A stretch of 64,000 nucleotides of DNA, from the NCBI GenBank assembly GCA_032622095.1, contig CP136067.1, positions 129,907,990-129,971,989 of the forward strand, given 5' to 3'. This document shows positions 39,001 through 51,000 of the stretch, piece by piece (within the stretch, counting starts at the first letter, position 1; the number at the start of each line of letters is the position of its first letter). A model generated the notes under the pieces. It made no database searches. It had not been told where the DNA came from and saw only the letters and a program-made list of their open reading frames with translations. Source of the DNA: Siphonodentalium dalli (taxonomy: Eukaryota; Mollusca; Scaphopoda; Gadilida; Siphonodentaliidae). A program made the position numbers and the translations under genes.

Positions 39001-42000
39001 CAATCATGATGCCAAGGTGAGTTCCACAAATCCATGTAGCGATGCCAAACAAACGTGATGCCAAGGTGAGTTCCACAAATCCATGTAGCGATACCAAACA
39101 AACGTGATGCCAAGGTGAGTTCCACAAATCCATGTAGCGATACCAAACAAACGTGATGCCAAGGTGAGTTCCACAAATCCATGTAGCGATGCCAAACAAA
39201 CGTGATGCCAAGGTGAGTCCACAAATCCATGTAACACAAACAAACGTGATGCCAAGGTGAGTTCCACAAATCCATGTAGCGAAACCAAACAAACGTGATG
39301 CCAAGGTGAGTTCCACAAATCCATGTGGCGATGCCAAACAAACGTGATGCCAAGGTAAGCTCCATGAATCCATTTAACACAAACAAACGTGATGCTAAGG
39401 TGAGTTCCACGTTTCTTTTATCACAGATCTAACTTGCACATCAGCCTCTTCGCTGCTATTGCCATGGATCATTGTTTTATAGAGCCCATATACAGAATGA
39501 GCAGGTGAATGGAGGTTTGTCAGGAGAAATTTTGCGAAAACCTGTGCCTAATCAATCTCTCATATATGCGAGTCTCCCATAGGGAGCCTCGCATATATAA
39601 TAGAATATATTGGCCTAACAATAATTACCTTGACCTTGTAAGCCAGTGCATTCTTGTCAAGGGTTGATTTAATTTTTAAAATTTGTATAGCATTTTGCAG
39701 CACAGGTGTAGATTTTGTATACCATTATCTACCAATACATGTTTTTGATTGTAAATTGGTTAGCAGAAATTGGAAAATTCATCGCACATTGCAATGCATA
39801 TCCAGTTAAATCAAGCCGTGATTCTCGTCTATATAAGAGAATGCACTGGCACAGGATCTTTAATACTGGACCAGAACAGCTCTCATCATGAAAGGGTAAT
39901 CCTTCCGGATCAGTGCCTAATCTCCCGCACTCTTGAAGGGGAATGATAATTCCCAGATTAGAGCACAATCTCACACACTCTTAGACAAGCCTTGAAATAG
40001 TATGTCTGTCATTTGCAGAATGAGGTCTCCCAGAGGGTGAATTTAGTGATGCTACCCCGCATAGGACCTTATTCTGCTTACACCTCAGCAGAATGAGGTT
40101 CCCAGAGGGTGAATTTGGTGATGCTAGCCCGCTATGCGGGGTATAATCACTAAATTCACCCTCTGGGGACCTCATTCTGCAAATGACAGACACCCTATTT
40201 CAAGGCTTGCTCTTAGATCATACCATGATTCTCTACTCTAGCTACCCCTGTAGCGATCATATTCCACGCATACAAAACCTTGGAACTTTTTGATGTTCTG
40301 ACAGGGAACTTAATAACATTGAACAAACAAGGCAGGGAATAATCTTGTATGTTAATATTTGTTCCTCAATCTACTTCACATTAGGGGGTGTTCCTAGCCT
40401 GAGATTGAAAGCTTTTTTGAGACTTTTCAACCTGAAAACGCCATAAACAATTTGAATTAATTATATGGGAGAAATTCCATGATTGTAAGCGAAGCGACGC
40501 AAAATATCTCATAAAGTCCGTTAAATCATACAATTTCGAGTTGGGTCCTTCACTTACAGTGCAAAACAGTATTAAGGAACATATATTGTAACCGGGACTG
40601 CTTTTCTCAATGTTATAAACTTTCCTGTAACATGAAAAAGTTCCCAGGTTTTGTACTTGTGAAAAAATATCCTGCTGGGCATAGCTAGAGTAGAGTCAAG
40701 CCTTGAAATAGTGTGTGTCATTTGCAGAATGAGGTCCCCAGAGGTTGAATTTAGTGATGCTACCCCGCATAGTGGGCTAGCATCACCAAATTCACCCTCT
40801 GGGAACCTCATTCTGCAGAGGTGTAAGCAGAATGAGGTCCCCAGAGGGTGACTTGGGTGATGCTAGCCCACCATGTAGGGTAGCATCACTAAATTCACCC
40901 TCTGGGGACCTCATTCTGCAAATGATAGGCACAATATTTCAAGGCTTGAGTAGAGTTTCATGGCATGATCTCCCACACTCCTGAAGAGGAATGGTTATCT
41001 CCCGGATTCCATTGATTTAAAAACTTATCAAAAATTTAAGCATTTCTCTTTGACTATTAGACAGACTGTCAATGTGGCAGGTACATTCGGCTGTCGTGTC
41101 TTCGTGGCAATCAACAGTTAATCTAGGAATAAAACTGATATCGTTAGCTCATACGAATATGATAATAAAACAACCACCTCATCTTGAAACGAAACATTTG
41201 ATGATTGTTATCACATGTTGATGTTCTCAATCAATGAATCTTCTTGAGATAAGGTAATGTTACTCAAGGTATATTGGCTTGTGACATGCCTCTGTTTCCG
41301 TTCCAGGACAGACCTGCATTCATACCTGCAGCTGTGATGCAGAAGAAACAAGTTATGGAAGTTGAGGGAGCCAAGAGAAAGAAACTGGTAAGCTTTTAGA
41401 ATGACGATGCAGGACTGCAATAGTGAGGCGGGAAAAAAAAACCCTGTTTCCTATAACATTGGGATAATATAATAGTGTACAGTAATGCTCTAATTAATCG
41501 ACTCCTTAAACACAGCAGAATTATGGGTAACTTTTCAGGATTTAGTCGGAAATATGGCTTGTTGCCATTCATCAGAAAGCTCTCGGGGAGAGCTTTCCGA
41601 TGAATGGCAACAAGCCATATTTCCGACTAAATCCTGAAAAGTTACCCATAATTCTGCTGTGTTTAAGGAGTCGATTAATTAGAGCATTACTGTAGTCATG
41701 GTCACATGGAATATGGTAGATCTATGTGTATTGGAAATGAGCCAAGCATTGGATAAAAACATGTTGTCTCATATATCATTTTGTCCAATACAATTTGGTA
41801 TCGAGTATGTCAGTCGGCTCGTCAAATATTTGCTAGGCCACCAAATATTCCAGGTGGTAAAATATAATAGATTTCAAAAATCGATATCATTGATGGGTAG
41901 GTTCCTAGACTCGTATCAAAGATTTTTTACCTCCGAAGCCAAAAATAAGCATAGTTTAGGAGCTTTATTTCGGATTATGTATCTTTAACCTGGTGATATG

Positions 42001-45000
42001 TAATCAGAACATTTATTTGTTGCACATAAGAAGGCCTCTGAGTGTTAATATTCCCAAGAAGTGGGCTGCAATTTGCTGGATGTTTGCTATAATGTCTTGT
42101 TTTTTATTTCAGGAGGTAGATATCGAACAAGAACTGCAAGATGACTACAGTTTAGATCTGAGAAGTGCGTACCTGTTGTTTATAACTAACTTAGCTGTCA
42201 TTGTGCAACAACCAACTTTAGATACTCCAACAACACTTCACTTTCTGTGTAGACAGGTTATCCCTCTTGCTCGAGAATCGAGATTGTCTGTAGCATCACT
42301 GCCCTATACACTATTGGGAATCCAAATTGTCTATAGTGTTACTGCCTTAACCCTTTGAGTGCCAGGTCGATTTTTGTATCAACCCATATACCCTGTGCCA
42401 ATGCATTCTCTTATATATGCGAGTCGACCATAGGTCGCCTCGCATATATAAGAGAATGCATTGGCCTAACAATTTTCTCTTTTTTTTACAATTTTTTACA
42501 ATTTTAATAATTTATTCTTATATTCTTTAACAGACTTATTTTGTAGGTTTAGGGCCGATGAGATCGGCCCCTGGCACTCAAAGGGATAGTGTTACTGCTC
42601 TATACTCTATCGGGAATCCAGATTGCTCACAGTTACTGCCCCTATCAGTCCTTCAATTTTGAGGCGCACATTTGCTCTTGCATGCCATCACGCACCTGGA
42701 ATTGAAAAGTAGCACGCAAAATGTTGTGTGCCCCACTCAATAATTTACTCAATAATTAAGTAATAAAATACAGCACAGTAAGGGTTGGGTTAACAACGAT
42801 CATTGGAGAAGTAATAGCATTAAAGTAAAACAAGCCTGAGTTTAGTGTGCCTGTCATTTGCAGAATGAGGTCCCCAGAAGGTGAATTTAGTGACGCTGTC
42901 CCGCATAGCGGGCTAGCATCACCAATTCACCCTATGGGGACCTCATTCTGCATGGCCTCATCTGCTAAGGGAGACATAGACACAGATTGAAGTTCCCAAA
43001 TGGTGAATATTGTGATGTTCACCTATTGGGAACCTCGATTATGCAATGTGTCGTCTGCCACTTTGGGGATATAGAGAAAATAAACTAAAAAAGAAATAGA
43101 ATCTTATGTGAAGAAATTTCTATAGAAATTTGAATATAAAGAAACTTTCCAGAATAGATGAGGCCTAAGTAGAATGAGGTCCCCAGAGGGTGAATTTAGT
43201 GATGCTAGCGGCTATGTGGGATAGTGTCACTAAATTCACCCTCTGGGGACCTCATTCTGCAAATAACAGACGCACTATACTCAGACTTGAAGGTTTTTTG
43301 AACCCATCATTGTCAATGCGTACTGTTCAATGTGTATGTGTCGCAGACAAAGGAATGAAAAAGACAACATTGTCAAAACAATCATGATATTACGATGTCA
43401 TCGTTTAATACTTGTAAGTACGTGGTGAAATTGATTCAGAGTCACGATTAAACACATCATTCTGTACAAAATAGGAAAGAGTAAATGGTACCGATTACCA
43501 ATTCACCATGATGACTTAATATATTTCCACGGCACCACTTTCAAATTTTAAAGCTGATATATTCTACTTTCATATGATATATAATTTTTCGTTGTGTCCA
43601 AAAAACATTCTACTTTCATATGATATATAAATTTTCCGTTTGTCAAAACAAAATTTAACTCGGAAAAATAAGCCCCTTTGTGGCTAAGACCGCTCCTCTA
43701 TATGTTCACTTTCTTATTACAGAAACATGGGATCTGAAAAATCCAGATGAGAAGTATGACATTATACCAGAACTATTGGACGGTCGTAATGTACAGGACT
43801 TCATTGATCCAGATATAATGAAGGTAAGGCCAGTATTGTTAAAACGACTCGTAATCACCATGCATAAAATTAGATATAATAATTTCCCACTCCCGTTGAT
43901 TTATTAGGCTTATCTATATTAGTATTACATTAACTCTGTTGATGCTAAACGCTCCATTTTGCGAATTGACATATGATGCCAAAGGCGCATTTATATGCAA
44001 AATTGGAGGGTGTCCATGGCTGGGATGTGTAATTCTGTGAATACTGGTACAATCGGTTGCCTATTTATTTTCTATCGATGGACCTGATGTCAGCGGACAA
44101 TAGTTTGATGAAACAGGGTCAAGGTCATTGCAGAAAAATGTGCTATTATTTTGCCCATTCCCTACCCTATGTTTTTTAATTGGGTAGGTAGGAAGGTAAA
44201 TAATTTTTTTTATTCTAAATTTGAGTAATTTCTATAAGTAAATTAAGTAAATGTCCCAAAACAACATTTTATTTCTCAATAATTAATAGAACAAGAACAT
44301 TATTTCAATTCAAGATATACTAAGGAGTATTAGAAAAATTGGCACAATTTCACACACAAATACTTGAATATACTATTAAATACTATATCAAGCCTTGACT
44401 TAAAAAGAAACTACAAAGGTCTTGGGCTGAGGTAAATGTAGTTGTCACTCCCTGGCTTTGCGTTAGTGTAACATGAGCGTCCGAATCAGAATGATATAAA
44501 CCAGTGTTAAAGTTGGTGCCGATATCACCAGCCCTTTTAATTCAGATTGTTTGGCTTCGGCAATCTGCTACGGCAACCCTTTATCGTGGCCCAGTTTGCT
44601 TCAGCAAATGGCTTCGGCATTGCCGATTGCCGTAGCCAATTATGAGGGCTGTATCACTGTCGCTTAATAACATGTGATTGAGGAGATCACACCAAGATAT
44701 CTCAACATCGTGTGCGCCTATCCTATTCTCAATCACCACAGAAGATATGTTGCCTTTGTTTACAACCAAACTGGTGCATAATGTGACATTTGTCGTCGCT
44801 AATTGCTTTTGGCGCTTTGTAGCAGACGGAGCTTCATCGGACTCCATTGACAACAACGTCGTGTGTCCGAAAAGCGGACGTTTGAGATACCGGAAGTTGG
44901 GCAGTTTGTTAAAAGTGCGGAATTAAAAACTACTCTCGAAACGGAATAAACCTGAGCCGATTTTCTGGGGGGGGGGGGGGGGGAAATTAACATTCAATAC

Positions 45001-48000
45001 GGCAATAAAAATTTCTCAGTCAGGCTGTTTTTTTTCGGGTCGGTCGCGAGTGGGCAAACAATGAATCTTTTAATTTAACCCTTTACCCAACAAAACGGCC
45101 AAAAACGCCCAAAAAAAGCTTCAACAGCCTAAAATATCTTCGGTCTGTCTCAATAACACCATACAAATATGGATATCATTGGAACCGGTTCATTGACCAC
45201 ATTGTGATGGTTACAGTTATGCCCTGTGCCAATGCATTCTCTTATATATGCGAGTCGACCATAGGTCGCCTCGCATATATAAGAGAATGCATTGGCCTAA
45301 AAAAAATCTTTTTTACCATTTTTTCTTACATTCTTTAACAATTTTTTTTAATTTTTTCTTAGATTTTTTAACATTTTTTATAATATTTTTCTACATTCTT
45401 TGACAATTTTATCATTTTTAATATGTGTTAAGCCAATGCATTCTCTTATATATGCGAGGCGACCTATGGTCGACTCGCATATATAAGAGAATGCATTGGC
45501 ACAGGGCCGTTCTGTTGGGTAAAGGGTTAAGCCTTGGTTGTGTTCTAATTGTATAATTGGTGGTATTTATTGTAATAGAATAAAGGGATGATATCCAGAT
45601 ATGATTCGCAAGAGTATACTTGGTTATATAACAATGTTGAGCAAGGGGAGGTGGGAGGGTTTATGTTAATGGGTAATACTGGAAAACAATTTGTAGGATG
45701 GATAGTTTGAAGTCATACCAGTTCAAGCAAGCCTTGAAATAGTGTGTCTGTCATTTGCAGAATGAGGTTCCCAGAGGGTGAATTTGGTGATGCTAGCCTG
45801 CTATGCGGGGTAGCATCACTACAAATGTAATTTTGTCACCAAAAAAAAACACATTACCAATTTGGCACGACTCTGTTTTTAATCATTTTTGTGAAACGTA
45901 ATTTATCAAATTCACAAAGCGGCATGTAACCAGGCCTGAGTATAAGGTGCCTGTCATTTGCAGAATGTGGTAACCAGAGGGTGAATTTAGTGATGCTATC
46001 CTGAATAGTGGGCTAGCATCACTAAATGACAGCCACACATCGATATTCAACTGTTATAGTTAGATCCAAGACGTGCCTGATTTGATATTGTATAAAAATG
46101 GCTGAAACAACGACAAACCTCAATAAACTGAACCAAAGTTTTCCTTCTGCAGAGACTTGAGGAGTTAGAGGAAGAAGAAGGAATGCGAGAAACAGCTGGT
46201 TTCTATGACAATGAGTCAGAGAGCGAAGACGAGGAGATGAAGGACATCAGGTCAACTGCCAGAGTGTGAGTAGCAATTTCAAATTGATTTAATCTCTGGA
46301 CTGGAATTAATTCTTATATATGAGAGTATCCCATAAAGAGCCTCGCATATATTAGAGAATACATTGGCCTAACAATTTTATCTTCAACTTGTAAGCCAGT
46401 GCAGTCTCTTACATATGCGAGGCTCCCTGTGGGACACTCACTTATATAAGAGAATGCACTGGAACAGGATCTTTAATGCTGCACTAGTGCAGCTGCTGTC
46501 ATGAACCTCATGAAAGGGTTAATGCCTAAGGGTCAATTCATGCCTCATTTACATGCCTCAATTACATGCCTCATTTAATCCTTTCCATAATTAACACTCA
46601 ATTGTGTCTATTACTGTCTTTTTATGTAGTACTGGTATGTTCTCATCATTATGCTAATTGCACACCTACTAATCTCATGTATATTTTGAAGACCTCTCTC
46701 TGTCTGTATGTCCTTTATAGAATCGAAAACGACTGCACCCATCGAGCTCAAATTTCGTATATAAGTGTAAAAACCCACGGGGATCGTCGACGTCGCGTTT
46801 TGGACAAGCTCTGAGCACCGATTCTCCACTCCCAATCTTCAAAATCACTGCAAACGCCATTTCGGGGGTTACGGCATCAACAATCTTTATATTGACCATA
46901 TTCGGAGGTGTTAAGGATGAACGCTCTTTATTACAATCGAAGCTGCTAAACGGCTACCCATGCGTAAAATACGGATGCAAAACGAAACGCGGAATGCAAT
47001 TATCTCGATTAAAAAGGCAGAATGGGTTGTTGTGTCATATATGTCCTAGGAACAGGGGAATTTTTCATCGGGTCAGTCTTTGAGGGACGGGTACCATGAA
47101 TTAATTCATGAAAAACAAAAAATGCGTGTTGTGCTGTCTTTCATAGGAAGGGAAGGGGGGATTTCATCGGGTCATTTTTCCGCCGATAACAATCGATGCT
47201 GCTAAACGGCTACCCATGCGTAAAATACGGATGCAAAACAAAACGCGGAATGCAATTATCTCGATTAAAAAGGCAGAATGGGTTGTTGTGTTATATATGT
47301 CCTAGGAACAGGGGAATTTTTCAGACGAGATCTCGGAAACGGGTGGAGCTATCAACTTGAAATTTGCTATCTGAATGTATCTTGCCCCGGATACAAATTT
47401 TATCGGGTCGCCGAGCCCGTGCGACGCAAGCTTCGCGCATGCGCAGACCAGATCTCGAAACGGGTCGAGCTATCGACTTGAAATTTGCTATGTGATCAGA
47501 TCTCGGAAACGGGTGGAGCTATCGACTTGAAATTTGGTTTTTGAATAGCCCGGACAACGTCGGGCTCATCGGCTAGTTGCATATATAATGATAGCTAACT
47601 ACTTGAATGTGTGTTTGGTCCATACTTTTCTGGTGAAATATTTCAAATCCAGTTAACAGTATTTATTTAGTTACCTGACATGAGTTACCATGGTGATGTC
47701 ACTACAATTATGTGAAGTCGTCCACTGGATGGTCTTGCAAATTGATGGGTAGTCATCACTAGTCAAGACAATATATGGGTTCCCATACCTACCATATCTA
47801 TGAATACTAGTAGTATGTATGCACTACATCGGAGTGGGGGGGGGGGGGGGGGGGGGGGGGGGGTCCATAGAACCCAAATATTTTTTTTGTGATGTTCAAT
47901 TGTAATAGAGATATACCAAGTTAAACTGAACATTTCACGTTTAATAATTATCACAGAATACGAGACAAGAAAGCTATGATAGTCATGGAATCAAGAGAAA

Positions 48001-51000
48001 AAAGAAGAATAAAAGGATCTAGGCTCCCAAGAACAGGAAAATCAGTCGAGAGGAAAAGGATACAGTCGGAGATGGGCGAGTTGGGTATCGAGTTTGATAA
48101 CATTAACAAGGTAAAACTATTTTGCGCAACCTACAATTTTCCCTTGACATTCCGTTGGAGGACTATATTAATGACCCTCATCCGTGTGTGCTTCCAGTGT
48201 GTGCGTCCAGTGTGTCCATGTGTTTCCATCCGGAACTTTGTCTGAGTCTGTACACTGTCATTTTCTGGTCAATTTAAAAAAAATTTGGGACATATATCAA
48301 CCAGCATGGGAATCTGCACACCTGCGATCTTTAGTTCGGTTGGACTCATTTTGGCAGAGTTATTGCACTTTTTGTACTATGTTTTAATGTTTTATATTTT
48401 AGAGTTATTGACCCTTTCTCGACACATTGAAGATGTGCAACAGGGATCTGAAACCCATAAATCCTTCCAACCTGTCACCTTCGTCGGGGGGCCATTTTGG
48501 TCAGCGACCTTTTATTTTATTTGGTATATGTACCCGCATCCATGGTCTGACCCAAACAGGAAGTGCCATGTCATTTCATCACTTATATATACCACATCAG
48601 GTAGATTTTTGGCACAGCTGCATATGTACTGGTCTCCGAGACATGCCGAGCGTTGCCCTGTGCACATTCCTGGGACTATATTACACACTTACCAGAAGTC
48701 ATAAAGTTCAATTTATTTTATAACTTTACCTTTCTGTGATCAAATAAGAATTATACAATTCAAAATGCCCATTTAAAATTCCATTATAAATGAGTAAGTG
48801 CACCAAATTAGTATATACACCACTGAATACACTGAATGCTGTTTTGAAATATGCATACTTGTATATGAGAGAGAGAAGTCAATTCTCCCTGGGACAAAAA
48901 TAGGGAGAAGACATCTCATTACACTTCTATATTAATAGACTCTATGCCCTGAATGATGGGCGGGAGTTATCTTGCTTGTATGTGTTCAGATTAGGTCAAA
49001 TAGAATCTTCATGTATATTTATTCCACACCCATTGACGTGAGGCACATGTATTCAACGGAATCCCAGCCATTGAATACATATTAGTGTATACCTCTAGTG
49101 GAATACAAGCCGGAACTATTCTTGTTGACGTTGTCGCCAAGAAAGATGACGTACATTACGTTGATCATCCGCTTCCGGTGACCCCCCCCATAATTACTGG
49201 TTATTTGTCAGACTTAAATCAAAATAAAGGTAGCTATACTAACAATGGGGGTGACAGTCATGGATTGAACTTATCTGACTGAACGGTGTAGAATAAATAC
49301 AGAACACAACTTACATCATAATCTCAAATCTTTTATCGAACTCGTTGCGGACGGTGCAAAGTTATATTTCGCTCGAGCGTATATCCTTGCGCCATCCGCA
49401 ACTCATTCGATAAAAAATTCTCGATTAAGATGCGCGTTGTGTTCTGTCTATGTATATGAACATAGCGTAACCTAACCATGATGATATCAAACATGCATAT
49501 ATTGGAGGTATGTTAAATATTAAGCAACAAGATTTATAAGTAAACAAAGCCTTGTTTTCCAGAGAATTTTGATTTGTCATGCTATCAGAAAATGTATGTA
49601 AACAATACATTAAACCAGGCCTCAGCTTACCAGGCGAGTAGGGCGAAATAGTCGCCCTCGACGCCTCGAAGTCGCCTTAGTGTCGCGTCAGGGAGAAGTG
49701 AAGTCGCCTTCCGATTTCGTCGGGAGTCTCCCGATTTTGTGTCATTTCTCCAGTGCATACTCCCGATTGGGAAACGAAATCTCCCTATTCAAAAGATAAA
49801 ACCCGAAATTAGCCTACGGCTGTAGCAAGCGATAAGCCATGCATGCTATAGTGTTACAAATCAATTATGAATATATCGCCTGCGAGTCAAACAGTGACAA
49901 AATGTTGACACAAGGTCGACTCCTTTTGTTTAACAGCGCTGAGTAAGTAAATGCGGTCTTCAATGTCCAGACAAGGATTATAATATATCAAACAAAGAAG
50001 CCTTCTGTTTTGGCCATACTTAATAAAGTGTTGGTTTCTGCTCGTCCCGACTGACTGCTTTAAAACCGCCGACTCAAATTATTATTATATTGCCGATTTA
50101 AACATTTTGTTTGTTTTAGTTCCGTTTCCGTCTTTGTGGTATTCCGTGTTTTTACGCAATAACAGAATGCTAATCGAACGGACCTCAAATAATTCTATTG
50201 AATCGTACTCCCTTTAAATTATCCGATGTTACCTGATGTTACTGAATATATTTGACGACAAAATTATCCGAGAGCACCATTTTATAGTGTGCAAATAAAG
50301 TTTTAATCGTTGTATTGCCTTGTTCGAAATAAAACGTGATCCATAACCGGAAAATCGTAATTTTATTCCCAATGATTCAGTGATTTTAGAGACACTCGGT
50401 AGTCGATGTCAAGACTCAAGTCAAGGCCGTTAATTGTGGCATATATATGCAAACCAAATGCAACAAACAATCTATATTACATTTAAATGAAAAATTTGAA
50501 TTTTTTTTCCATGATAATGTTTTTTTCGTTTGTTTAACCTCATATTAAATAAATTATCAGATGAAATTATTCTCCAGTCTCTCACTTCTCCCTATTTTTC
50601 TCTCACTTCTCCCTATTTCTGCCAGAGGGAGAAGTCACTTCTCCCTATTCTCAACCTGCAAGCTGAGGCCTGCATTAAACGATCGTATCATCACTATACC
50701 TTGTATTATCACTGTAAACTGTAAATGATATATCATTTTGAAGACAGATTCAGGGGTTTTCACGAATGCCAGGATTCCACTTATAAATTTAATACGTCTT
50801 TTGAATGAAAGTCCGTTATAGAAGAGTTACAGGGCGGGACTCTGTCCAAAACAGCATCAACCCAACCGATATCCAAGCTGTTGTGGACCGAGAAGACTTG
50901 GTATAGGCTGGTCCCTGTATAGTGATTCTGTTGTGATATAATCCATTAAGACATTCTCCATCATATTCCTTTCAGACTCACTTCTGTGTAGTGATTCTGT

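Noticed and set aside
38904-39410. 168-codon and overlapping - strand frames with tandem peptide repeats
   Set aside because: These are reverse reads of the exon 10 donor array, and three such frames overlap each other. There is no start context or independent support.
48285-48723. Overlapping + strand open frames of 139 and 98 codons
   Set aside because: They lie within degenerate HINE sequence, overlap in two frames and show no known domain.
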